DNA from: CAYTZH01 sp964442285
GTDB lineage: Bacteria; Myxococcota_A; UBA9160; JAFDET01
Direction: 5' to 3'
Assembly: GCA_964442285.1 (NCBI GenBank)
Contig: CAYTZH010000066.1
Location: 1 to 17,105 of the forward strand
DNA length: 17,105 bases
Under the pieces are notes generated by a model. It did no database searches and was not told where the DNA came from. It worked only from the letters and a program-made list of their open reading frames with translations. Both the position numbers and the translations under genes were made by a program. This document shows positions 5,943-12,952 of the stretch, in pieces (position 1 is the stretch's first letter; the number at the start of each line of letters is the position of its first letter).

Positions 5943-7253
5943 CTGGCGCTCCGAGACGACTACACCGGGCCCTTCGACCCCGACCTGACCCTCGCCGACT
6001 TCTCCCGCTCCTTCCTCGCCCGCCTGGGGTACGAGTACCTGCTCATCGGTCATCTCCTCGACCGGGTCGGGCAGCCCCTCGTCGGGATGGAGGCGGGCGC
6101 CGACGGCTTCGTCCGCTCCGGCATCGAGGAGTGGATGGGCGCCAGCCCGATCTATTCGAAGCGCATGCAGCGCATGATGCGCTTCGAGGGCGACGACGTC
6201 GGCACCGTCTTCAAGAACCTCCAGCTCGAGGTCGGCTCCCCCCAGCAGTTCATGGATTTCCAGTTCCGTCTGGACTCTCCGCAGTACGGCGAGTTCTGGC
6301 TGTGTCACTGCGGCGCCCTGCTCGACATCGAGAAGACGGGCAACCAGAAGCTCGTGAAGCTCATGTGTCACGACATCGAGGATCCCACCTTCGACGCGAC
6401 CGCCGCGGCGACCAACCCGCGGATGGTGATGCGTCCGATCCACCGCCCCCCCCGCGTCGACGGCGAGCTCGGGAACGGCCCGGGGCGCTGGCCCCACTGC
6501 CGCTGGGCCGTCTCCATCGGCGAGCAGAACCAGCCCCATGTGCAGCACCCGAACCTGGAGGTCGTCCGGAAGTCGAAGCTCGCCGGCGTCGCCGTGGCGC
6601 TTCCCGAGAGGGACGCGGAGCCGGGCGGCTGGCCCGACTACTCGGGCCCCTTCGACCCCGGCTGCCAGCTCCACGACTTCTCGCATCGGGCCCTGGTCGG
6701 CCTGGACCAGGAGTTCGCCGTCCAGGCCCTCCTCCTCATGCACGCCTACATGGTGAGCCAGGCCGGCCACTTCGGAGCGGAGAAGGCGCACGACCTCGCC
6801 CGGCGGATGTGGGTCGGCCATGCCGCGGTCGCCGTGGAGCGGCTCCAGCGCTACCTCGGGATCGCGGGCGACGACATCGAGACCGTCGCGAAGGTCCTGC
6901 AGCTCCACCCCCACTTCCAGCCGCGGACCTACGTCGACCTCCGCCTCGCCGTGACCGGGCCCCGGACCGCGCGCGTGGAGATCGGCGACTGCCCGGCGCT
7001 CCAGGAGGAGACGGACCTGACCTGGTTCCGCCAGCTCGACGAGGCTCCCCACCCGGCTCTGCTCTCCCTCGTCCAGCACGTGAATCCACGCGCTCGCATG
7101 CGGCCCGCGGACCCCGGGAGCGCGCGTCTCGCCTGGGAGGTGGAGATCGATCCCCACGCCGAGCCGGCCGACCCGCCGCCGGAGCTCGCGATCGCACGCG
7201 CGAGCGGCGGCATGACCTTCCGCTTCGAGCAGCGGCGCCTGCTCCGGGCCTAG
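5943..7253 (+). CDS. Conserved protein of unknown function, first gene of operon, CTG start
   Basis: The product has 436 residues if it starts at CTG 5943. That codon lies 6 bases after GGAGGAGGA (5928-5936). No ATG, GTG or TTG lies in frame between the upstream stop (5868) and ATG 6087. The stretch 5943-6086 translates to good protein (ALRDDYTGPFDPDLTLADFS and onward), so starting at 6087 would lose 48 plausible residues. No signal peptide is visible. Conserved-looking parts are MRFEGDDVGTVFKNLQLE, FWLCHCGALLDIE, CHDIEDPTFDATA and HDFSHRALVGLDQEF. The His, Cys, Asp and Glu in these could bind a metal. I cannot name the family. It sits 14 bp before a crotonase gene, so it probably works in the same pathway. 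Confidence 0.8.
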   Translation: MALRDDYTGPFDPDLTLADFSRSFLARLGYEYLLIGHLLDRVGQPLVGMEAGADGFVRSGIEEWMGASPIYSKRMQRMMRFEGDDVGTVFKNLQLEVGSPQQFMDFQFRLDSPQYGEFWLCHCGALLDIEKTGNQKLVKLMCHDIEDPTFDATAAATNPRMVMRPIHRPPRVDGELGNGPGRWPHCRWAVSIGEQNQPHVQHPNLEVVRKSKLAGVAVALPERDAEPGGWPDYSGPFDPGCQLHDFSHRALVGLDQEFAVQALLLMHAYMVSQAGHFGAEKAHDLARRMWVGHAAVAVERLQRYLGIAGDDIETVAKVLQLHPHFQPRTYVDLRLAVTGPRTARVEIGDCPALQEETDLTWFRQLDEAPHPALLSLVQHVNPRARMRPADPGSARLAWEVEIDPHAEPADPPPELAIARASGGMTFRFEQRRLLRA

Positions 7254-7267
7254 CCGCAGGCGGACGA

Positions 7268-8092
7268 ATGACCCCGAGCGCCGAAGAGCCTGCGTCCGAC
7301 CCGTCGCGCATCCGAGCCCAGGTCGACGACGACGGTGTCCTGCTCGTCACCTTGAGTCGCCCGGAGAAGAAGAACGCCTTCGACGACGCGCAGTGGAACG
7401 GGCTTGCCGACACCCTCCACGAGGCCATGCAGGACCCGCGCGTGGCCGTCGTGCTGCTCACGGGTGCGGCCGGGAACTTCTCCTCCGGGGTCGACCTCGG
7501 GAGCTTCACCGGCGGAGAGCGACCGGCGCGGGCGGATGGCTTCGCGAGCGCCTTCCACGCCTGCGAGTCGGCCGTGCTGGGCTTCGAGAAGCCGATGCTG
7601 GCCGCGGTGGCGGGGGTGGCGGTGGGCGGTGGCTGCACGATCGCCGTCGCGTGCGACGTGGTCTACGTGGGCGAGAGCCTCCGCATGCGGCTCCCGTTCG
7701 CGAACCTCGGGCTCGTGCCCGAGTTCGCCAGCAGCTATCTCCTCCAGGCCGCCATCGGTCGCCAGCGCGCCGCCGAGCTCATGCTCAGCGCCGAGTGGAT
7801 CGACGCGGCCCGGGCCGTGGAGACGGGAATCGCGGCCCGACGCCTGCCCGACGCGGAGCTCCTGGACGCAACCCTCGCCAAGGCCCGGGAGATCGCCCGG
7901 TGGCCCACCTCCTCGCTGATCGCGATCAAGCGTACGCTGCGGGTCGCCCATCGCGCCGGCATCGAGGCCGCGCTGGCAGCGGAGCACGAGGCGATGACGA
8001 AGCTCGCCGGCTCGCCCGAGAACCTCGAGGCCGTCAGCGCCTTCCTGCAGAAGCGCGCGCCCGACTTCAAGCAGTTCCGGAAGCGGCGTTGA
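7268..8092 (+). CDS. Enoyl-CoA hydratase/isomerase (crotonase superfamily)
   Basis: The product has 274 residues, with a short N-terminal extension before the crotonase fold. The CoA-binding and oxyanion-hole segments are GNFSSGVDL (69-77) and AAVAGVAVGGGC (112-123), followed by CDVVY. The active-site region LGLVPEFASSYLL carries Glu152. The position of the first hydratase Glu is not clearly filled, which is more like delta3-delta2-enoyl-CoA isomerases than two-Glu hydratases. It could also be another crotonase-fold enzyme. The ATG follows the previous stop by 14 bp, with AGGCGGA in that gap, so it is cotranscribed with the unknown gene before it. A beta-oxidation-like step on a CoA thioester is the likely role. 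Confidence 0.9.
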   Translation: MTPSAEEPASDPSRIRAQVDDDGVLLVTLSRPEKKNAFDDAQWNGLADTLHEAMQDPRVAVVLLTGAAGNFSSGVDLGSFTGGERPARADGFASAFHACESAVLGFEKPMLAAVAGVAVGGGCTIAVACDVVYVGESLRMRLPFANLGLVPEFASSYLLQAAIGRQRAAELMLSAEWIDAARAVETGIAARRLPDAELLDATLAKAREIARWPTSSLIAIKRTLRVAHRAGIEAALAAEHEAMTKLAGSPENLEAVSAFLQKRAPDFKQFRKRR

Positions 8093-8121
8093 GACAGACG
8101 TTGCAGAAGCTCGGGGCGGCC

Positions 8122-8147
8122 CTCGCCGTCGGCCCGATCGCGGCGAG
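8122..8147. repeat. GC-rich hairpin in the intercistronic gap
   Basis: CTCGCCG (8122-8128) and CGGCGAG (8141-8147) are perfect reverse complements around a 12-base loop. The hairpin lies in the 78-bp gap between the crotonase stop and the next gene, just before its ribosome site. It may protect RNA or attenuate expression of the last gene. There is no T run. Confidence 0.4.
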
Positions 8148-8170
8148 TCGCCGCACAGGAGGATTCACGC

Positions 8171-9034
8171 ATGACGATCCGGGTCGGCTACATCGGGCTC
8201 GGCGACATGGGCGGGGCCATGGCCAGCCAGCTCGCGCCCAGGGGCTTCGACGCCTGCGTCTACGACCTCGATCCTGAGAAGGTGAAGGAGCTCGCCACCA
8301 CGGGCGCGAAGGCCGCCGCGGGCTGCCGCGCGGTGGGGCAGCACGCCGAGGTGCTCTCGGTATGCGTCCCCGGAGACCCGCACGTGGAGGCGGTGCTTCT
8401 CGGCGAGGACGGCGCCCTGGCCGGGATGGCCGCCGGCGCCGTCGTGGCGATCCACAGCACGGTGCAGCCCGCGACGGTCGAGCGGATGGCCCGGGCCGCC
8501 CGCGAGCACGGAGTGGAGGTGATCGACGTCTGCGTGACGGGGGGACGCGCCGTCGCGGAGAAGGGCGAGCTCACGCTCCTGGCGGGCGGGGAGCCGGCGA
8601 CCCTGGAGAAGGTGCGGCCCGTCCTCGAGGCCTACGGCACGACCCTCCTCCACGCGGGCCCGCTCGGCTCGGGCGCCAAGCTGAAACTCGCGGTCAACCT
8701 CCTCACCTACGTGAACTGGGCCGCCGCCGCGGAGTCCTTCCGTCTCGCGAAGGCCTCGGGCCTCGACACGGAGGTCTTCCTCCGGGCCGTGATCTCCAAC
8801 GGGCAGCTCTCGCAGATGCAGCAGCGGTTCATCGCGGGTCAGAAGCTCCCCGACGAGGCCGCGGCGGGCGACGCCTACCAGGACTTCGTGAAGATCCAGA
8901 TGTACAACGCGGAGAAGGATCTCGCCCATGCCCTGGAGCTCGGCCGCTCCTGCGGGATCGCGCTGCCCGCCGCCGGGCTCGTGGCCCAGGACATGGCGCG
9001 GATCTACCGGGTGATCGACGAGGGGCGGCGATAG
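8171..9034 (+). CDS. 3-hydroxyisobutyrate dehydrogenase-family beta-hydroxyacid dehydrogenase
   Basis: The product has 287 residues, a standard length. The N-terminal Rossmann loop is G9-L-G11-D-M-G14. The substrate-binding motif reads D119-V-C-V-T-G-G125 (DAPVSGG in many members). The catalytic motif GSGAKLKLAVN contains Lys172 and Asn176, and KDLAHAL near the C-terminus is the conserved KDL segment. The family oxidises or reduces beta-hydroxyacids (3-hydroxyisobutyrate, tartronate semialdehyde and similar) with NAD(P). AGGAGG lies 7-8 bases before the ATG. It closes the three-gene operon and converges on the PEP-CTERM gene. The exact substrate cannot be told from sequence. Confidence 0.9.
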   Translation: MTIRVGYIGLGDMGGAMASQLAPRGFDACVYDLDPEKVKELATTGAKAAAGCRAVGQHAEVLSVCVPGDPHVEAVLLGEDGALAGMAAGAVVAIHSTVQPATVERMARAAREHGVEVIDVCVTGGRAVAEKGELTLLAGGEPATLEKVRPVLEAYGTTLLHAGPLGSGAKLKLAVNLLTYVNWAAAAESFRLAKASGLDTEVFLRAVISNGQLSQMQQRFIAGQKLPDEAAAGDAYQDFVKIQMYNAEKDLAHALELGRSCGIALPAAGLVAQDMARIYRVIDEGRR

Positions 9035-9096
9035 TGGCGGGAACGGCCCACCGCGTGGTCGACGGGGGGAGACTGCGTCGGCACGGACCGTCCTGG

Positions 9097-9110
9097 CGCG
9101 GCGCGCCGCG
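9097..9110. repeat. 14-bp perfect palindrome between convergent genes
   Basis: CGCGGCGCGCCGCG lies in the 78-bp gap between the stop codons of the dehydrogenase (9034) and the PEP-CTERM gene (9113). It may help end transcription from both sides, but no T run is present, and such palindromes are frequent in GC-rich DNA. Confidence 0.3.
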
Positions 9111-9112
9111 GG

Positions 9113-9838
9113 CTACGGCCGGCGGCGGCGCCAGCGCGCGAGGAGCAGGAGGCCGAACGCCAGGAGCAGGGCGGATCTCGGCTCGGGGTTGACCACGACC
9201 GAGCCCCCGATCACCGGATTGATGCCGGTGCCGCTGATCAGCCAGCCCGAGTCGTTGCCCAGCCCCGAGAAGTCCGAGGGGCTGGTGTAGTCGTAGCCGA
9301 AGAGGCGGAAGGTGACGGTGGCGGAGGCGGTGCCCAGGGCCGAGACGTCGGCCCCGAAGATCACCTGCTCGTCGACGCCGGAGGCGCTGATGTCGAAGGT
9401 GTCCAGGAAGAGGTTCGAGGACGCGAAGCCGTCGCTGCTCGCCCGCAGGTCCCACCGCTGGGCACCGTGGCTCGCACCCTGGATGCCCCGGAAGAGGGCG
9501 AGGGTGAGCGTCTCGTAGGTGATCGCCATGCCCGCGCCGGGCGTGACCGTCCACTCGTAGTACTTCGTCGGGTCGGGGGCCAGGCCGGGCGCCCAGTCGC
9601 TGGCGGCGATGAAGCCGTCCTGGGCGGTGCTGGCCCACGGGTTCAGGTCGGCGGAGGCGCCGATCGCCGTGGCCGTGACGTCGGCGTGCGTCCAGAGCAC
9701 GGCGGCCGACTGCCCGGTGGCGTTCGCCAGGTCCCACTCGGCCAGCGGCACGGCCGCCGCGCGGGGCGCCAGCAGCACCCCGATACACAGGGCCAGGGTT
9801 GCGACGCAGCCCCTCTCACGTGCATTTCGGTGCCCCAT
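9113..9838 (-). CDS. PEP-CTERM sorting-domain secreted protein
   Basis: The product has 241 residues. An N-terminal signal peptide is visible: a basic start, a hydrophobic core around 13-24 and a cleavage-like site after APRAAA near residue 29. The middle is rich in Ser, Thr, Gly and Asp with beta-strand character, as in secreted adhesive or matrix proteins. The C-terminus has P218-E-P220, a hydrophobic stretch (about 222-233) and a basic RRRR tail, which is the PEP-CTERM tripartite signal. Such proteins are processed by an exosortase, usually in bacteria that make exopolysaccharide. No exosortase gene is in the window. The start at 9838 lacks a strong ribosome site. It lies 210 bp downstream of the oxidase gene. 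Confidence 0.85.
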   Translation of the reverse strand: MGHRNARERGCVATLALCIGVLLAPRAAAVPLAEWDLANATGQSAAVLWTHADVTATAIGASADLNPWASTAQDGFIAASDWAPGLAPDPTKYYEWTVTPGAGMAITYETLTLALFRGIQGASHGAQRWDLRASSDGFASSNLFLDTFDISASGVDEQVIFGADVSALGTASATVTFRLFGYDYTSPSDFSGLGNDSGWLISGTGINPVIGGSVVVNPEPRSALLLAFGLLLLARWRRRRP

Positions 9839-9991
9839 GCCGCATCACTTTTGCAAGCTCCGTGCCCGGACACCGATCCAGGTCGCAGGTCGGCAGGCAG
9901 GACGCAGGCCCGTCCCGCAAGCCGTGGACGCGGGACGCGAGGTCCGCGCGGGGCGCCCCGTGGAGAGAAAGCCGGAGGGAGGATCGGCCGC

Positions 9992-10008
9992 GTGACGGAG
10001 GGCGTCAC
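9992..10008. terminator. Hairpin downstream of the alternative oxidase gene
   Basis: GTGACG (9992-9997) and CGTCAC (10003-10008) form a perfect 6-bp stem with a 5-base loop, 40 bp past the oxidase stop codon (minus strand). It could end or stabilise that transcript before the PEP-CTERM gene. No T tract follows, so an intrinsic terminator is uncertain. Confidence 0.3.
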
Positions 10009-10048
10009 TCCGGTGTCGCGAAACGGCGTCGCCTTGGGTTGCGGCGGC

Positions 10049-10750
10049 TCAGCTGGCGCGGAATCCGGCCCGCAGGCCGAATCGAGGCGCGGCCATCCGC
10101 TCCAGGCTCTGGAGCTTGTGCTCCCGCTCGTCGAGGGCGATGCGACGGAACAGCTCGGATCGGGTCTCGAAGCGGCCGTAGTCGGCGGCGAAGGCGCCGT
10201 CGTAGCCGACCTCGTCGAGCTCGGGGTGCTGCTCGACGAAGGCCATGTATTCGTGCTCGGCGTGGTCCTCGAACTCCGCGTTCAGCCGGTAGCTCAGCGA
10301 GGGGCGGATGACGTAGAGGATCCAGCTCACGTGGTAGTACACGAACGCCAGGAGCTGCGGCGCGATCACGAATCTCAGGAATCCCTGCTTCGCGCCCTGC
10401 TCCCGCAGGGTCTCCTCGAGGATCAGCAGGTGCCACTGCTCGTTGTCCTGCTGATGGCGGGCTTCCTCCACGAACTCGAAGATCCGGCGGGCGAAGTCGG
10501 GCAGCCCGTGGGTGTGGGTGATGGCGACGTAGGCCACGTTCTCCCAGGCCTGGTAGGGAACGCGAGCGACCACTTCGAGGACCTTGAACTTCTTCAGGGT
10601 GGGCCTGCGCCCGTACAGGAGATCCATGGTGAGGAAGAGCGCGCGGGCGAGCAAGCCGTAGCGAAGACGGGCCTCCCCGAGGGTTCTCGCCTGCTCGTCG
10701 CGGAGCTCGTCGCGGAGGTCCGCGGCCACGCTCTGGGTCGCGTTCGCCAT
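10049..10750 (-). CDS. Alternative oxidase / plastid terminal oxidase-like quinol oxidase
   Basis: The product has 233 residues and is a membrane-bound diiron carboxylate oxidase. The expected ligands can all be placed: E59 in VLEVVARVP, E104 and H107 in NEQWH, E161 in FEDHAEH, and E208 and H211 in LDEREH. The wording LEVVARVPYQAWENVAY, the LLILEE segment and the long segment FVYYHVSWILYVIRPSLSY resemble plastid terminal oxidase (PTOX) more than mitochondrial AOX. The enzyme oxidises quinol and reduces oxygen to water without pumping protons. In a phototroph it could keep the quinone pool from becoming over-reduced. The ATG at 10750 has GAGG 5 bases upstream. It is divergent from the epimerase at 10835, with 84 bp between them. 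Confidence 0.88.
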   Translation of the reverse strand: MANATQSVAADLRDELRDEQARTLGEARLRYGLLARALFLTMDLLYGRRPTLKKFKVLEVVARVPYQAWENVAYVAITHTHGLPDFARRIFEFVEEARHQQDNEQWHLLILEETLREQGAKQGFLRFVIAPQLLAFVYYHVSWILYVIRPSLSYRLNAEFEDHAEHEYMAFVEQHPELDEVGYDGAFAADYGRFETRSELFRRIALDEREHKLQSLERMAAPRFGLRAGFRAS

Positions 10751-10834
10751 GACCTCAAGCTAGCAGTCCGATCCCGGCTGTCGCCGTGTCGCAGGAGTTA
10801 CACTCCCCCGGGAACGGAACGGAGGAGGGAGCCC

Positions 10835-11815
10835 GTGGACCGGGTCCTGGTGACTGGCGCGACCGGCTTCATCGGTCTCGAGGTGGCTCGCCAGCTCGTG
10901 GCCCGGGGGCTCCGGCCGCGCCTCATGGTCCATCGACGGGAGCGCGGCCTGCTGCTGGCGACCCTCGAGGCCGACCCCGTGTACGCCGACCTGCGCCGGC
11001 CCGCCGGCCTCGCCCGGGTCGTCGAGGGTGTGGACACGGTCATCCACCTGGCCGCCCGGGCCACCTTCGAGCGCTACGAGCAGGTCCGACCCAGCATCGT
11101 GGATGGCTCGATCGCCCTCATGCGGGCCGCCCGCGAGGCCGGCGTGGCGCGTTTCGTCTACGCGAGCAGCCTCCTCGTCTACCCCTCGAGCACGGATCCG
11201 ATCGACGCGCGCACCCGGCCGCAGCCCCAGCTCGGGTACGGGCGCGCGAAGCTCGAAGCGGAGGAGGGACTGCGCCGGGAGGCGGGCGACGCCGTGCAAC
11301 TCGGGATCGTGCGCCTGCCCCACGTGTACGGCGCGCGCAGTCTGCTGTTCAACCAGATCCGGCGCCGCGCGGTGCTGCTTCCCGGGACCGGTGGCAACCG
11401 CTACGCCCACCTCCACGTGGAGGACGCCGCGGGTGTGCTGATCGCGGCCGCCGACCGGGCCTGGTCGGGCACCTCGGCGGTGGGCGACGACGCCCCGAGC
11501 AGCTGGAACGAGTTCTTCGCGATTCTCGCCGACTACCTGCCGCGGCTCCGGGTCGTCCGTGTGCCCGCGCCGCTCGCTGTCGCGGGCGGCGCGGTGCTCG
11601 AGACCCTGGCGCGGCCCCGTCGGCGGCCGACCCTCTACACCGCCGACACCGTCCGCGGCCTGCTCTTCGATCTCCCGGTGCGGCCCGGACTGCTCTGGCG
11701 CGAGCTCGGGATCTCGCCGCGCCACCCCTCGATCACCGAGGGGGTGCCCGCCAGCCTGGACGAGGCGGTCGCCTTCCGCTGGCTCCACCCGCTGCGAGAC
11801 CGCGGGCGCGACTGA
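10835..11815 (+). CDS. NAD(P)-dependent epimerase/dehydratase (extended SDR)
   Basis: The start is GTG 10835, with GGAGGAGGG 5 bases upstream; the product has 326 residues. The Rossmann loop is T7-G8-A-T-G11-F-I-G14. HLAAR (71-75), YASS (109-112) and the catalytic pair Y135-G-R-A-K139 mark an extended SDR. RLPHVYG and the later HLHVEDAA fit the 3-beta-HSD/epimerase group. The C-terminal part (after about 200) would set substrate choice and gives no clear hint. The open frame runs far upstream, but that part is antisense to the oxidase gene. It is divergent from the oxidase and convergent with another extended SDR; the two are distant relatives, not recent copies. Confidence 0.88.
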   Translation: MDRVLVTGATGFIGLEVARQLVARGLRPRLMVHRRERGLLLATLEADPVYADLRRPAGLARVVEGVDTVIHLAARATFERYEQVRPSIVDGSIALMRAAREAGVARFVYASSLLVYPSSTDPIDARTRPQPQLGYGRAKLEAEEGLRREAGDAVQLGIVRLPHVYGARSLLFNQIRRRAVLLPGTGGNRYAHLHVEDAAGVLIAAADRAWSGTSAVGDDAPSSWNEFFAILADYLPRLRVVRVPAPLAVAGGAVLETLARPRRRPTLYTADTVRGLLFDLPVRPGLLWRELGISPRHPSITEGVPASLDEAVAFRWLHPLRDRGRD

Positions 11816-11882
11816 CTCCTCGGTCCCGCGGGCCGCGCCTGACCGCTCGGTCCCGGGGCCGCGCCTGACCGCTCAGTCCCGG
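11813..11882. repeat. Tandem repeat, about 2.6 copies of 26-27 bp, spanning two convergent stop codons
   Basis: The copies are 11813-11839 (27 bp), 11840-11865 (26 bp) and a partial copy at 11866-11882. Each opens with TGA followed by a CTCGGTCCCG-like core and GGCCGCGCC. Copy 1 begins exactly at the TGA of the plus-strand epimerase. In copy 3 a G-to-A change at 11875 makes TCA, which is the TGA stop of the minus-strand epimerase. The matching base in copy 2 (11849) is G and would not give a stop. Confidence 0.8.
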
Positions 11883-12952
11883 TCGGGCTGCCAGCGGTAG
11901 CGTCGCGCGTTCCGCAGCTCATTGCGCGCTTGCCACGCCTCGGGATCGGCCCGGGCGATCTCCAGCAGGCGGGGCAGCACCTCGCGGATGTCGCGTTCCT
12001 CCCGGCAGCGCCAGCCCGTCCGGGCGGTGGTGGCCGTGTTGTCGATCCGCAGCGGCCGGTCGAGGTAGCCGAGCATCCAGAGGCGCTCCACGGGAAGCCC
12101 GGTGCCGAGCGCCCGCGCCGCGAGCTCCCGGCTTCGCATGGCGAGCGCGGCCAGCGACCGCGGCACGGGGATCGGGCGCCGGCCGGGGTGCACCCGCGCG
12201 AAGAGCGCCGCGTGGTCGACGGCCTCGGGAGCGCAGGCCAGCAGGGTCGCGCCGCGGTCGCCGTCGTCCGACAGCACACAGCGCTCGAGCAGCGCCACGA
12301 GGTCGGCGCGGTGGACGTAGGGCATTGCGGTCTTCCCGCGACCGAGCACCGTCCGGGAGAGGGGCCAGGGGCCCAGCCAGAGCGAGAGCAGACCGTACAG
12401 GGGCGGCAGCTCGCAGTGCTCGGTGAAGACCCCTCCGATGCGCAGGATCGTCGTGCGCAGCTGGTCGGCCGTGGCCTGCAAGAGCGCCTCGCCGCGTCGC
12501 TTCGACAGGCCGTAGGGAACCTCCGAGTCGGGCTCGCTGGTCTCGGTCAGGACCTCGCCCGGCGCCGGCGGCCCGTGCACCGTGAGGCTCGACGCGAACA
12601 CCAGGTGGTCGATGTCGCGCGCGATGCAGGCATCGCGCAGGGCCCGCACCGCGTCCACGTTCGTGCGCTGGTAGGCGTCGCTCCAGCGGTCCTCGAAGTC
12701 CCAGTGGGCGGCCAGATGGCAGACGACCCGCGGGCTGCAGTCCGCGAGGGCGTCGAGGGCGCTCTCGATCGCGTCCGGCGCCTGCAGGTCGCGCTCGATC
12801 CAGACCGCGCCGGGCGTGTCCCGGCGCAGCTCCTCGTCGGGCGCGAGGGTGTCCAGCGCGACCACGCGCGCCTCGCCCGCGGTCGCGAGCCGATGGGTCA
12901 GGGCCGATCCGATCAGGCCCCGGGCCCCGGTGATCAGGATCCCGCGCGGCAC
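11873..12952 (-). CDS. NAD(P)-dependent epimerase/dehydratase (extended SDR), last gene of operon
   Basis: I start at GTG 12952, which shares its first G with the TAG stop of the upstream hydrolase gene (TAGTG); GGAG lies about 12 bases before. The product has 359 residues. The cofactor loop is T8-G9-A-R-G12-L-I-G15, with HLAAH (79-83), FASS (119-122) and catalytic Y147-G-L-S-K151. The 34-residue stretch after the Rossmann core ends in acidic residue D34, which favours NAD. The overlap with the hydrolase gene implies translational coupling. The longer open frame upstream is antisense-like to the hydrolase and is not used. The substrate is unknown; sugar-nucleotide or sterol/isoprenoid substrates are both possible for this superfamily. 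Confidence 0.88.
   Translation of the reverse strand: MPRGILITGARGLIGSALTHRLATAGEARVVALDTLAPDEELRRDTPGAVWIERDLQAPDAIESALDALADCSPRVVCHLAAHWDFEDRWSDAYQRTNVDAVRALRDACIARDIDHLVFASSLTVHGPPAPGEVLTETSEPDSEVPYGLSKRRGEALLQATADQLRTTILRIGGVFTEHCELPPLYGLLSLWLGPWPLSRTVLGRGKTAMPYVHRADLVALLERCVLSDDGDRGATLLACAPEAVDHAALFARVHPGRRPIPVPRSLAALAMRSRELAARALGTGLPVERLWMLGYLDRPLRIDNTATTARTGWRCREERDIREVLPRLLEIARADPEAWQARNELRNARRYRWQPDRD

Noticed and set aside
5788..5988. Short plus-strand frame with an ATG at 5872 that could be a small gene or leader peptide
   Set aside because: It has no ribosome site of note, overlaps the start of the real gene in another frame, and has Arg/Ser/Pro-rich content.
5667..7157. Upstream continuation of the P450 frame on the minus strand
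   Set aside because: It lies antisense to the unknown gene and across the promoter region; the conserved P450 N-terminus begins at 5666.
9467..10834. Upstream part of the epimerase frame, about 450 codons
   Set aside because: It is antisense to the PEP-CTERM and oxidase genes; a good ribosome site places the epimerase start at GTG 10835.
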